In this document: piece by piece, positions 36,588 to 45,579 of the stretch
Layout: the number at the start of each line of letters is the position of its first letter
Position numbering within the stretch: position 1 is the stretch's first letter
Assembly: GCF_016632335.1 (NCBI RefSeq)
Contig: NZ_JAEPBG010000025.1
Span: forward strand, 1-64,000
DNA length: 64,000 nt
From: Noviherbaspirillum pedocola
GTDB taxonomy: Bacteria; Pseudomonadota; Gammaproteobacteria; Burkholderiales; Burkholderiaceae_D
Direction: 5' to 3'
The notes under the pieces: generated by a model
Databases searched by the model: none
What the model was told of the DNA's origin: nothing
What the model saw: the letters and a program-made list of their open reading frames with translations, nothing else
Translations under genes and position numbers: made by a program

Positions 36588-37377
36588 GGTCTCCCCCGAG
36601 ATAAGCCTGAATTACTTCTGGATGGGACCGCACCTCGCCCGGTGTGCCTTCAGCAATCTTGCGGCCGAAATTGAGCACGACCACCTTGTCGGCAATGCCC
36701 ATCACCAAGCTCATGTGATGCTCCACCAGCAACACGGTAATGCCGAAGCGATCGCGAATGGCGCAGATTAGTTCGCCGAGCGAGTGCAGTTCTTCATGAT
36801 TGAGGCCACACGCTGGTTCGTCCAGCAGGAGCAGCTTAGGCTCGGCGGCTAGCGCACGGCCGAGTTCGACGCGCTTCTGTGTGCCGAACGGCAGGTCGGC
36901 GACGACGCGGTCCGCTACCGGTTCCAAATCGAGGAAGGTAATTAGCTCGTCGGTGCGCCGCGCCGATTCGCTTTCAATGCGCTCAGCGCCGGGAAGGCGG
37001 AACATGGCGCGAAAGAATCCGGCGTGATGGCGGCTGTGGCAACCCATGAGCACATTGTCGCGCACCGTCATGCTGCGAAACAGCGCTAGATTCTGGAACG
37101 TGCGGCCGATGCCGATGCCAGCCATGCGGTAACGCGGCAGTTTGGCCAGCGCTTCGCCGTTGAAGGCAATGCCACCGCTGCCACAGGGATAAATGCGTGA
37201 AAGGCAATTAAAAAGAGTACTCTTGCCCGCGCCATTTGGCCCTATCAGGGCGCATATCTGCCCTGGCTGGACCGTGAAGGACACGCCGTCGAGAGCGACG
37301 ATACCGCCGAAGCGGACCGATATGCCGTCAATGGCGAGCAGGGGGGTGTCTCCGTCGTTATTATGGTGTGTTGCCAT
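36571..37377 (-). CDS. livG: Branched-chain-type ABC transporter ATPase LivG
   Basis: 268 residues. Walker A GPNGAGKST and Walker B LLLLDEPACGL are intact; the signature is the LivG-type variant LPFGTQKRVELGRALA, with the ending EGTPGEVRSHPEVIQAYLGG typical of this subfamily. First gene of the livGFHM set. Confidence 0.9.
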   Translation of the reverse strand: MATHHNNDGDTPLLAIDGISVRFGGIVALDGVSFTVQPGQICALIGPNGAGKSTLFNCLSRIYPCGSGGIAFNGEALAKLPRYRMAGIGIGRTFQNLALFRSMTVRDNVLMGCHSRHHAGFFRAMFRLPGAERIESESARRTDELITFLDLEPVADRVVADLPFGTQKRVELGRALAAEPKLLLLDEPACGLNHEELHSLGELICAIRDRFGITVLLVEHHMSLVMGIADKVVVLNFGRKIAEGTPGEVRSHPEVIQAYLGGDHAQPA

Positions 37378-37414
37378 GATGCCGCGTCCTTAATGGATTT
37401 GGGCGTGGGCCGCT

Positions 37415-37431
37415 ACCGAGCGCCGCTCGGT
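37415..37431. repeat. Hairpin ACCGAGC-GCC-GCTCGGT
   Basis: Perfect 7-bp arms with a 3-bp loop lie 38 bp upstream of livG in the 278-bp gap after the thiolase gene. It has no T-tract and could be an mRNA processing or stability hairpin. Confidence 0.35.
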
Positions 37432-37554
37432 GCTCCCGTGATGCAAGTCCGCGCCCTGGCTACCTGCCACTTTTCCTTTTTCTGAAATGCGAGGATGGGA
37501 GTGAGCAGGTTGTACCCGCTATGCTGTCGAATCGACCGCACTACTCCCACACTA

Positions 37555-37577
37555 CCCTCTCCCTTGTAGAGAGAGGG
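37555..37577. terminator. Hairpin CCCTCTC...GAGAGGG between thiolase and livG
   Basis: Perfect 7-bp arms with a 9-bp loop, 79 bp after the thiolase stop in its transcription direction. No run of T follows, so it may be an attenuating or processing stem rather than a full terminator. Confidence 0.3.
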
Positions 37578-37655
37578 AACCAGTAGCTAAGTTTTGTCTT
37601 ACCCTGGAAGCGCTTCCAGTACTGCAGGCGCGAGACGGTACCGCGCTACACACTT

Positions 37656-38837
37656 CTACAGGCGTTCAATGATGGTGACGTTAGCCATGCCGCCGCCCTC
37701 GCACATGGTCTGCAGTCCATAGCGCTTGCCGCGCTTCTTCAGCGCATGCACCAGCGTCGTCATCAGCTTGGTGCCGGAAGCGCCAAGCGGGTGGCCGAGC
37801 GCAATCGCGCCGCCGTTGACGTTCAGCCGCGCCGGGTCGGCGCCGGTCACCTGCAGCCAGGCCATCGGCACCGGCGCGAAGGCTTCGTTGACCTCAAACA
37901 GGTCGATGTCGTCGATGTTCATGCCAGCCCTGCTGAGCGCCTGCATCGTTGCCGGGATCGGTGCCTCAAGCATGATCACCGGGTCATCGCCGATCATGGT
38001 CATATGGTGGATGCGCGCCAGCGGCTGCACGCCCAGCGTCTTCAAGGCCTTCTCACTCACTACCATGACACCGGTGGCGCCGTCGCAAATCTGGCTGGCA
38101 TTGGCGGCGGTGATCACGCCGCCTTCCTGCAGCAGCTTGACGCCGGCGATGCCGTCCTTGGTGACGTCGAAGCGGATGCCCTCGTCGGCGCTGTGCAGCT
38201 CGCCAGTGCCGGCGCCGTCGGCGTTGCGCACTTCCACCGGCAGGATCTCCTCCTTGAACAAGCCTTCGCGGGTGGCGACGATAGCGCGCTGGTGGGTGTC
38301 ATACGCATACTGGTCGAGCGCATCCTTGGTCAGGCCGTACTTCTTGGCGATCATCTCCGCACCCATGAACTGGCTGAAGTCGCCCACGCCGGCATAGCGC
38401 TTCCTGATGTTCGGACTCATGTAGTAGCCCAGGCCGTTCTTCTGCGGCAGCGCGCTCGGGGTGAACATCGGCACCCGGGTCATGCTCTCGACGCCAGCGG
38501 CAATGACCACGTCCATACTGCCGGACATCACCGCCTGGGCGGCGAAATGCAGTGCCTGCTGCGACGAACCGCACTGGCGATCCACCGAGGTGCCCGGCAC
38601 CGACTCCGGCAGCTTCGAGGCCAGTACCGCATTGCGCGCCACGTTGGTGGACTGCTCGCCGACTTGGCTCACGCAGCCCATGATCACGTCTTCGACCAGC
38701 GCCGGGTCGATGCCAGTGCGGTCCAACAGCTCATCCAGCACCTTGGCTGCCAGATCCACCGGATGCCAACCGGAAAGCTTGCCGCCTCGCTTGCCGCCGG
38801 CGGTCCGTACTGCGGCGATGATGTAGGCTTCTGCCAT
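37656..38837 (-). CDS. Thiolase (acetyl-CoA acyltransferase)
   Basis: 393 residues from ATG 38837 (GAGGAAAAGAC upstream); the open frame begins earlier but without a ribosome site. Nucleophile C89 in SVDRQCGSSQQ, NEAFA loop, His in GGAIALGHPLGASG and second Cys C379 in TMCEGGGMAN. It cleaves 3-oxoacyl-CoA to acetyl-CoA (or propionyl-CoA) in beta-oxidation. The gene starts the train leading into livGFHM and the ligases, with a TCGTC-N6-GACGA palindrome 85 bp upstream. Confidence 0.9.
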   Translation of the reverse strand: MAEAYIIAAVRTAGGKRGGKLSGWHPVDLAAKVLDELLDRTGIDPALVEDVIMGCVSQVGEQSTNVARNAVLASKLPESVPGTSVDRQCGSSQQALHFAAQAVMSGSMDVVIAAGVESMTRVPMFTPSALPQKNGLGYYMSPNIRKRYAGVGDFSQFMGAEMIAKKYGLTKDALDQYAYDTHQRAIVATREGLFKEEILPVEVRNADGAGTGELHSADEGIRFDVTKDGIAGVKLLQEGGVITAANASQICDGATGVMVVSEKALKTLGVQPLARIHHMTMIGDDPVIMLEAPIPATMQALSRAGMNIDDIDLFEVNEAFAPVPMAWLQVTGADPARLNVNGGAIALGHPLGASGTKLMTTLVHALKKRGKRYGLQTMCEGGGMANVTIIERL

Positions 38838-38922
38838 GTCTTTTCCTCGAAAGTAATTGATTGAGATTGCTCGGCACGCGATCGCCATTGCCGCATTATT
38901 CGCCGAACGGCGGCAGGTCGGG

Positions 38923-38938
38923 TCGTCCGAAACGACGA
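38923..38938. promoter_or_regulatory. Acyl-CoA regulon operator, site B
   Basis: TCGTC-CGAAAC-GACGA, palindromic arms of 5 bp, located 1 bp after the CaiB-like gene and 85 bp upstream of the thiolase start. Confidence 0.7.
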
Positions 38939-38939
38939 T

Positions 38940-40079
38940 TTAGAGGACGCCTCTTTCTTTCAGCTCATTGATGCGTAGCCGGCTGAAGCCCCAGTCGGCC
39001 AAAACTGCCTCGCTATGCTCGCCGGCGCGAGCCGGCGGCATTGGTTCATCCGGTACGCTGTCTGAGAAACGCGGCGCGGGTGCCGGTTGCATTACCCCGT
39101 CGATCTCGATGAAGGTGCCGCGTGCTTGGTTGTGGGGATGGCGCGGCGCCTCATCCCAGTCCAGCACGGGAGCGAAACAGATGTCGGTGCCTTCCATCAG
39201 TGAGCACCACTCATCGCGGGTACGGGTCTTGAAGACATCGGCCAAGCGGTTCCTGAGCATCGGCCAGCTTCGCTGGTCCAATTGCTCGCGGAAAGCCGGA
39301 TCGTCGAGGCCGCAGTGTTTCAGCAGCAGCGCATAGAACTGCGGCTCAATCGAGCCGATGGCGACATGCTTACCGTCAGCGCAAGCGTAGGTGCCATAGA
39401 AGTGCGCTCCGCCATCAATCAGGTTCTCGCCGCGCTGGTTGCTCCAGGAACCGGCGGCCTTCATGCCATACATCATCGCCGACAGCAGCGCTGCACCATC
39501 GGTCATGGCGGTGTCCACTACCTCGCCCTTGCCGCCGCCACGCACCTTCAGCAGTGCGCACAGCACGCCGACGGCCAGCAGCATGGCGCCTCCGCCGAAG
39601 TCGCCGATGTAATTAAGCGGCACCGTCGGCGGCTCGTCGGGGCGGCCGATCGCATGCAGCGCGCCGGAGATCGCAATGTAGTTGATGTCGTGCCCGGCTG
39701 CCTGCGCCAAGGGGCCATGCTGGCCCCAGCCGGTCATGCGCCCGTACACCAGGCGCGGATTGCGCGCCTGGCAGGCGTCGGGCCCAAGGCCTAAGCGTTC
39801 CATCACTCCCGGGCGGAAGCCCTCAATCAGAGCGTCGGCTTGCTCTACTAAGTCAAGCACCGCTTCGGCCGCGCCCGGCTTCTTCAGGTCAAGCGCCAGC
39901 GAGCGCCGCCCGCGCGCCAAGATTTCGAAACGGGCTTCATCCTGCCCGCTGAAGCCCTTGCGAGGCCGGTCGATGCGAATCACTTCTGCGCCCATGTCGG
40001 CGAGCAACATCGCGCAGAAAGGCGCGGGGCCAAGCCCGACCATCTCAATCACTTTCAATCCGGATAACGGACCTGCCAT
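38940..40079 (-). CDS. CaiB/BaiF-family CoA enzyme, alpha-methylacyl-CoA racemase-like
   Basis: 379 residues from ATG 40079 with AAAGGAGG upstream. It has the racemase catalytic elements known from mycobacterial [18 protein letters not shown] (His), [10 protein letters not shown] (Asp) and [13 protein letters not shown] (Glu). It begins [20 protein letters not shown], typical of the racemase branch. Expected role: epimerising 2-methylacyl-CoA so that branched chains can enter beta-oxidation. A CoA-transferase function is less likely given these residues. Confidence 0.85.
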   Translation of the reverse strand: MAGPLSGLKVIEMVGLGPAPFCAMLLADMGAEVIRIDRPRKGFSGQDEARFEILARGRRSLALDLKKPGAAEAVLDLVEQADALIEGFRPGVMERLGLGPDACQARNPRLVYGRMTGWGQHGPLAQAAGHDINYIAISGALHAIGRPDEPPTVPLNYIGDFGGGAMLLAVGVLCALLKVRGGGKGEVVDTAMTDGAALLSAMMYGMKAAGSWSNQRGENLIDGGAHFYGTYACADGKHVAIGSIEPQFYALLLKHCGLDDPAFREQLDQRSWPMLRNRLADVFKTRTRDEWCSLMEGTDICFAPVLDWDEAPRHPHNQARGTFIEIDGVMQPAPAPRFSDSVPDEPMPPARAGEHSEAVLADWGFSRLRINELKERGVL

Positions 40080-40109
40080 GGCATCCTCCTTTTTTGCCTC
40101 AATGTTCAA

Positions 40110-40994
40110 TTAGCTGCGAAAGTCCAACTTACGCAAGCTGCGGTGCGCCGGGCTGCAGCTGCTGCGTCCGCACGGCGTCCGGAATTTCAACCGGCCGGCC
40201 ACTGCGCGGTCGACAAATACCATTACATTCTCTGCCACCGCAATGCACTCGTTGCCACTATAGACACCAACGCGCGACACCATAATAGCGAGTGCAAAAG
40301 ACAGTGACGGCGGCACATGGTGCAATACGCGAATGCCGACATGGGCAACCAGCAAGCCGAGCGCACCGCACTCCGAGTCTTCGCCGGAGCGAGCCATGAC
40401 GTCATCAAGCGTGCTCACCCGCGCCTGCTCCACGTAGCGCGCCAGCGCAGGCTCAGACAGGAGGCCATCGGCATCGAGGTCGCCGTAGCGGGAGCTAAGT
40501 GACAGGCTCCACGGATACTCCGCCTGAACAGAGGTCGCACCGTTGGGCTTAATTGAGTCTTCCAACTGGCGAGCGAAGGACTCTAGCCGCGTACGAACCT
40601 GTTCCGGCAGCAGCACTGCATGGCCGTCTTTCCAGGCCGCCATGCGGCACTCCTGCAAGCCAACGCAACGCTCCTCTTGGAACAGCACGCTGGCTAAGGT
40701 ATAGCCATGCACGTCTATACCAGTCAGGCTGACCCCGCAGCGTAACGGCATAGGGAAATGACTGACTTTTAGGGAATCAGTGGCAAAGGATACCGGCCGT
40801 ACCGCAGCGGTCATCGCGAGCAAATCGTTGCGACCGAATAGTTCCACATGGAGCAACATGCGTCCCTTGCCGTGTAATCCCTGCAGCGCCACGTTATTCA
40901 TATGCCGCTCCAAGTCCATGTCGAAGTAGCGGGTTGAAAGATTGGCGCCGAAGCGGTAATAGCCCGGGTTCTGCCGCCATGCATTGCCTTTCAT
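40110..40994 (-). CDS. Tandem hot-dog acyl-CoA thioesterase-like protein
   Basis: 294 residues from ATG 40994, which has AAGGA at good spacing; earlier ATGs (41021, 41048) lack one. Two 4-hydroxybenzoyl-CoA-thioesterase-like domains are present: the first with STRYFDMDLERHMNNVALQG (the D-x-x-x-H-x-N-N element), the second with SSRYGDLDADGLLSEPALAR and YVEQAR. It probably hydrolyses an acyl-CoA and so balances CoA pools. It is co-transcribed with the racemase (30-bp gap) and has operator site C 53 bp upstream. Confidence 0.7.
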   Translation of the reverse strand: MKGNAWRQNPGYYRFGANLSTRYFDMDLERHMNNVALQGLHGKGRMLLHVELFGRNDLLAMTAAVRPVSFATDSLKVSHFPMPLRCGVSLTGIDVHGYTLASVLFQEERCVGLQECRMAAWKDGHAVLLPEQVRTRLESFARQLEDSIKPNGATSVQAEYPWSLSLSSRYGDLDADGLLSEPALARYVEQARVSTLDDVMARSGEDSECGALGLLVAHVGIRVLHHVPPSLSFALAIMVSRVGVYSGNECIAVAENVMVFVDRAVAGRLKFRTPCGRSSCSPAHRSLRKLDFRS

Positions 40995-41047
40995 CGGCTT
41001 CCTTACGTTTGATGTTGCCATGGTAGGGATGCAACCTCGTGCCGGCA

Positions 41048-41063
41048 TCGTCGGAACGGACGA
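41048..41063. promoter_or_regulatory. Acyl-CoA regulon operator, site C
   Basis: TCGTC-GGAACG-GACGA in the divergent promoter between the thioesterase (53 bp away) and the nitroreductase (77 bp away). Confidence 0.72.
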
Positions 41064-41140
41064 TTGATCAGCTGCGCAGGCAGCCCTATGCTGCAGCCAT
41101 CCTCGAATTCTTATAGTGCACCCCTCGTCAAGGAGAAAAC

Positions 41141-41812
41141 ATGGACGTCTATGAAGCGATCCGCTCGCGTCGCTCGGTGCGTGGCTTTCTCAACACACCG
41201 GTTCCGGTGGGCGTGATGCCGCGGATTCTTGCGGCAGCCGCGCGTGCGCCGAGCGGCGGCAACCTGCAGCCTTGGCACATTAAAGTAATATCCGGCGCGG
41301 CGATGCAGCGCCTCAAGGCGATCATGCAGCATCGCGTGGAGGATGCGCCGCAGGGTGAGGCTATTGAGTACGATATTTATCCCAAGGAGCTGGTGGCACC
41401 CTACCGCGACCGCCGGTTTCAGATCGGCGAAGACCTGTATGCGCAGCTCGCCATCCCGCGCGAGGACAAGGCAGCGCGCCGGAAGTGGTTCGCCCGAAAT
41501 TACCAGTTCTTCGGCGCGCCGGTCGGCCTGTTCTGCACCGTCGACCGCCGCATGGGGCCGCCGCAATGGTCCGACCTCGGCATGTTCCTGCAAAACGTGA
41601 TGCTGCTTCTGCGCGCAGAAGGCTTAGATAGCTGCCCGCAGGAGTGCTGGGCCACCTACCCACAGACGATTGCAGAGTTCCTAGGCACTCCGGCGGAGCA
41701 GATGCTATTCACCGGCATGGCGATCGGCTATGCCGACCCCGAAGCGCCGGCGAATCGGGTAGTGGCAAAGCGGGCTGAGCTAGGAGAGTTTGCGCAGTTC
41801 ATCGAGCAATGA
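41141..41812 (+). CDS. Nitroreductase-family flavoprotein, copy 2
   Basis: 223 residues; RBS CAAGGAG before ATG 41141. FMN motif SRRSVRGFLNTPVPVGV and APSGGNLQPWHIKV, dimer-interface FFGAPVGLFCTVDRRMGPPQ and C-terminal GMAIGYADPEAPANRVVAKR. It is a paralogue of the 27539 gene but lacks that protein's N-terminal extension. Sharing a divergent operator with the thioesterase-racemase genes suggests a reductive step on an unsaturated or keto acyl intermediate; this is inference. Confidence 0.82.
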   Translation: MDVYEAIRSRRSVRGFLNTPVPVGVMPRILAAAARAPSGGNLQPWHIKVISGAAMQRLKAIMQHRVEDAPQGEAIEYDIYPKELVAPYRDRRFQIGEDLYAQLAIPREDKAARRKWFARNYQFFGAPVGLFCTVDRRMGPPQWSDLGMFLQNVMLLLRAEGLDSCPQECWATYPQTIAEFLGTPAEQMLFTGMAIGYADPEAPANRVVAKRAELGEFAQFIEQ

Positions 41813-42138
41813 AAGCAGGGATCGTAATGGGCACTCGGCGCATACAGGAGGTAACACAACTCGGCTGATGCCTTTTTGTCACTTCTGTAAGGAACCCGCC
41901 TTGTGGAATTTCCCTGAAGTTCGGTTTCCGCTAAAAGCGGTCGCTGCCCTAGGGGATCTAATGTCTGCTTATTGAAGGGTTCGTAGAAGGTCCCTCAATT
42001 GGGAACCAATGCGCGGGATTGCGTCTATTACAAGATAGTCTTTCCCTAATACTTTCGCTAAAACGAACGGGAATGATGTTGCAAATATAGCATTGACGAA
42101 GTACTGACCAGTCCATGTTTCACCCATCGCTTTATTAA
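41813..42138. other. Intergenic stretch without recognisable features
   Basis: No gene or clear regulatory site is visible apart from a short stem CCGCT-AAA-AGCGG near 41929-41941. Confidence 0.3.
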
Positions 42139-43422
42139 CGAGTCTTCAAGAACTCGCCCATTGGCGCCTACCTTTTGGTGCCTACAGCGGAAGTCACCAT
42201 TCTGGATGTTAATGATTCCTTCCTGCGCCGCGTCTCGCTGACACGAGAAGACATGGTCGGAAAGGGGTTGTTCGAGGTGTTTCCGGATAACCCGGCTGAC
42301 GCGGAAGACACTGGGATTGAGGCTTTGCGCCAGTCGATTGCGAAAGCGGTGTCTACCGGGGAAGTCCAGCATCTGGCAGCTCAGCGTTTCCCTATCAAGA
42401 AAACAATGCCGAATGGCAAAGTCATTTTCGAGGAACGTTTCTGGAACGCTTCCAACACTCCAGTTTTCTCCCCGGATGGGGAATTATTGTGCATCCACCA
42501 CACGACAATTGAAGTTACGAATGAAGTCAGGGCAGTTGCCGCGCTCCAGAAAAGTGAGAAGCGGCTTACCTTGGCTTTGAAAGCGGCCGGAACGGCCGTG
42601 TGGGATATGGACACCGCTACGCAGGAGATCATTCCAGCCAGCGACTTGGTCTTTTCGATGTTGGGATACGAACCTGGAGAGATCATAACCTCCTCTGAAT
42701 GGATTTCTCTCATTCACGAGGAAGACCTCCCGGGCGTACGGGAAATGATTGACGATGTGATTGCAGGCCGGCGAGAGAGTTACTGGCGTGAGCTGCGTCT
42801 GCGCGCGAAGGATGGTAGCTGGCGCTGGATTCTTTCTCAGGCCACGAGCGTTGAGCGTGACGCGCACGGCAGGGCAACCCGCCTGGTAGGCATGCATACC
42901 GATTTCAACGAGCGCAAGCTGGCTGAACAACGTGTACGCGAGGCCGCGCTGCACGACCCGCTGACCGGCCTGCCGAATCGGGCACTGCTATTCGAATATG
43001 GTAGCCATCTCATCGCGGCAGCCAGTCGGAATCATAGCCGCGGTGCGCTTATGTTTATCGATCTCGACCGATTCAAGCCAATCAACGATATCTATGGACA
43101 CGAGATCGGCGACCGCGTCTTGCAGGAGGTCGGAAGGCGGCTCATCGGTTGCACACGACAGGAGGACGTGGTGGGACGGATAGGAGGTGATGAATTCGTC
43201 ATCGTCCTTCCGCACGTTGACGCAGGCCGCTATCCAGCCGCAATCGTCGCCCAACACGTTATAGAAAACATCAGTCAGCCCTTTCTAATCAGCAACCTAG
43301 AGTTGTCGCTTTCGCCGTCGATCGGCATCAGTTATTACCCAGAGCACGCAACCGACATGAGCTCTCTGATTCATACTGGCATACGCAGCATCGTTCATAT
43401 GCTAACTTCATCGTCAATTTGA
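42139..43422 (+). pseudogene. PAS-PAS-GGDEF diguanylate cyclase, truncated at both ends
   Basis: The frame starts after a TAA at 42136 and reads VFKNSPIGAYLLVPTAEVTI, already inside a PAS domain; the first possible starts are TTG 42175 or GTG 42178, with no ribosome site. A second PAS with PAC segment follows (ALKAAGTAVWDMDTATQEII, ERDAHGRATRLVGMHTDFNE). The GGDEF domain comes next (DPLTGLPNRALLFEY, DLDRFKPINDIYGHEIGDRV, GGDEF at 43183-43197). The end loses the normal HADxAMYxAK helix and becomes IHTGIRSIVHMLTS, which looks like a frameshift. Probably the remains of a larger c-di-GMP sensor enzyme. Confidence 0.65.
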
Positions 43423-43682
43423 TGAGCGGCATCGTCGCTTACTGCTTACTGCCTCCTGCCAAATAAGCCGCGGCTCCCTGTCAGGTCATCTATTCCGGCC
43501 TGCCGATAGTCCCTTATCCCGAGCTGACGTTAACTATAGGGAAATTCCTGTATCGGATATCTGCTTTGGCCGCGGCAAAACTGAAGGCCGGCCAGGTTTG
43601 CAAATCTCCACTACGCCTCCACTCAGGCACTGGCTAGCACCTAAGACTCCGCGGTTCGCAAGCGGTGTTCGGCGAAATGGCG

Positions 43683-44720
43683 CTACGTCCAATCCGCCGC
43701 TTCTACTGCTCTCTTTGCAAAAATCCCCGCCTGCCCGCCTACCTGCTCGGCATCTGCTGCCGCTGCACTGCCGTCCCGAGCGCGTGCGGCGATGCCTTCC
43801 AGGATAACCGCGAAGCGAAACAGCGAGAACGCCAGATGGAAGCCGGTTATGCCGTCCTCTCTTCCGCTCGCGCGGCGGTAATCGTCTAGGTGTTCCTTCA
43901 TCGACGGAATTCCTTGCGCTTCGAGGTCGGTGCCGCGCAGTCCGCCGAATTCGTCGGGATGCGTCAGCCATGCCATGCAGTTGTAGGCCACGTCCGCGAG
44001 CGGATGGCCGAGCGTGGACAATTCCCAGTCCAGCACCGCGATAACGCGTGGCTCGGTCGGATGGAACATGAGGTTACCGAAGCGAAAATCGCCATGCGCA
44101 ATGGCAGTATCGTCGTTTGCGGGAATATGCCGTGGCAGCCAGCGGATCAGATGCTCGATGTCGGCATTCTCGGCCGTCTTCGACATGTGCCATTGCTTGG
44201 TCCAGCGTCCGATCTGGCGCTCAAAATAGTTGCCTGGCTTGCCATAGCCGTCCAGCCCGGCCGCTCGCCAGTCCACGCCATGCAGCGCCGCCAACGTCTC
44301 GGCCATCGAGCGGTACATGGCGCGACGCTCGACCTGCGGCGCTTCCGCCAGCGCATAGGCGGGGAAGATGCGGCCGTGCAGCCGCTCCATCAGATAGAAC
44401 GGCGTCCCGATTACACCGGCGTCTCCGCAATACAGCACCGTGGCCGGCACCGGCACCCCACTGCCGGCCAATGCGTTGAGGACCCGGTATTCGCGGTCCA
44501 CCGCGTGTGCCGACGGCAGCAGGTTGCCGCCAGCCGGCTTCTTGCGCAGCACCAGCTCGCGGTTGTCGAAGCTAGCGAAGAAGGTCGGGTTTGACTGGCC
44601 GCCGCCGATACGCTCCAGCCGCATCCCGCCCTTGAGCCCAGGAACCTGCCGCTGCAGCCAGCCCTGCAGCCGGGCGGGATCGAAGTCGGCTGCGACCGGG
44701 TGCATGACCGCCGCCATCAT
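43683..44720 (-). CDS. APH-fold acyl kinase-like protein (ACAD10/11 kinase-type)
   Basis: 345 residues of the aminoglycoside/choline kinase fold. It has a nucleotide loop (IGGGQSNPTFFASF), LVLRKKPAGGNLLPSAHAVD, the catalytic AHGDFRFGNLMFHP (His-x-Asp...Asn) and metal-binding [20 protein letters not shown]. This subfamily matches the N-terminal kinase domain of animal ACAD10/11, which phosphorylates 4-hydroxyacyl-CoA. It overlaps the downstream gene order of a crotonase, SDR and FadJ (its start overlaps the crotonase stop by 4 bp), so a CoA-thioester substrate is more likely than an antibiotic. Confidence 0.8.
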   Translation of the reverse strand: MMAAVMHPVAADFDPARLQGWLQRQVPGLKGGMRLERIGGGQSNPTFFASFDNRELVLRKKPAGGNLLPSAHAVDREYRVLNALAGSGVPVPATVLYCGDAGVIGTPFYLMERLHGRIFPAYALAEAPQVERRAMYRSMAETLAALHGVDWRAAGLDGYGKPGNYFERQIGRWTKQWHMSKTAENADIEHLIRWLPRHIPANDDTAIAHGDFRFGNLMFHPTEPRVIAVLDWELSTLGHPLADVAYNCMAWLTHPDEFGGLRGTDLEAQGIPSMKEHLDDYRRASGREDGITGFHLAFSLFRFAVILEGIAARARDGSAAAADAEQVGGQAGIFAKRAVEAADWT

Positions 44721-45538
44721 TTTTCCTTGCCTTCCGGTCCCGGACGCGCAAACACCGGCTCGCGCTTCTCGAAAAACGCGCGTACCCCCTCCTGGAAGCT
44801 GGGCAGGTCGATCAACTCCTTCTGGCGTTGCCGTTCGTAGTCAAGTTGCTGCGGCAGGTCTTGTCCCAGCGCGGCATGCAATGCTGCGCGCGCCTCGAGT
44901 GCCGCATGCGCCGGCAGCTGTGACAGCCGCGCGGCTATGCCCCGCGCTTCCTTCATCAGCGCCTCGTCCTCGACGCAGGACCAGATCAGCCCCCATTCCT
45001 GCGCAGTCTGCGCCGGCAGCCGGTCGCCGAGCAGCATCAGGCCGAGTGCCCGCGCGCGGCCGAGGTGATGCGGCAGGAACCAGGTGGCGCCCATGTCGGG
45101 CACGATTCCCAGCCGCGGCAGAAAGGGCGTGAGGAAAAAGGCGCTGCGCGCCGCCACCACCACGTCGGCCGCCAACGCGATACTGATGCCGGCGCCGGCC
45201 GCTGCGCCGTTCACCGCCGCCACCACCGGCACCGACAGGTTGCGGATCGCTAAGATAATCGGATTGGATAGCTCCTCCATCGATTGCGAGACCCGGTTGC
45301 CGAGGCTGTCGCTGCCGCTGGTATCCCCGATGCGACCGAGGTCGGCGCCCGAGCAGAAAGACTTGCCGGCGCCGGTGATAATTAGCGCGCGCGCCTTCCG
45401 CTCCTGTTCCACCCGCTTTAGCCCCGCTAGCACTTCCTGCTGCAACGTTTCGGTCAAACCGTTGCGGCTGGCCGGCTGGTTTAGGGTGAGGATCGCGACG
45501 TGGTCGCAGATAGCCAGTTCTATGGTTGCATACGTCAT
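44717..45538 (-). CDS. Crotonase-family isomerase/hydratase (PaaG-like)
   Basis: 273 residues. The oxyanion hole is in TGAGKSFCSGADLGRIGD and AVNGAAAGAGISIALAADVV. Neither hydratase glutamate is present (Ser and Phe at those places), but the RLGIVPDMGATWFLPHHLGR segment has the Asp used by PaaG-type isomerases. A double-bond or ring-opening isomerase is therefore more likely than a hydratase. It is the third gene of the FadJ-SDR-crotonase-kinase operon. Confidence 0.82.
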   Translation of the reverse strand: MTYATIELAICDHVAILTLNQPASRNGLTETLQQEVLAGLKRVEQERKARALIITGAGKSFCSGADLGRIGDTSGSDSLGNRVSQSMEELSNPIILAIRNLSVPVVAAVNGAAAGAGISIALAADVVVAARSAFFLTPFLPRLGIVPDMGATWFLPHHLGRARALGLMLLGDRLPAQTAQEWGLIWSCVEDEALMKEARGIAARLSQLPAHAALEARAALHAALGQDLPQQLDYERQRQKELIDLPSFQEGVRAFFEKREPVFARPGPEGKEK

Positions 45539-45579
45539 TAATGAATCTCCTTGAAACCTGGATGGTTCAGCCGGGGCGA

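Noticed and set aside
37555-37577. Strong rho-independent terminator after the thiolase
   Set aside because: The stem is real but lacks a T-tract, and the downstream liv genes share orientation and pathway. It is listed only as a weak hairpin.
37746-38864. 372-residue plus-strand open frame opposite the thiolase
   Set aside because: The thiolase on the minus strand has every catalytic motif. The long opposite frame results from codon bias.
43683-44720. Aminoglycoside resistance kinase
   Set aside because: The fold is APH-like, but its operon with fadJ, SDR and crotonase and its similarity to the ACAD10/11 kinase domain point to acyl-CoA metabolism.
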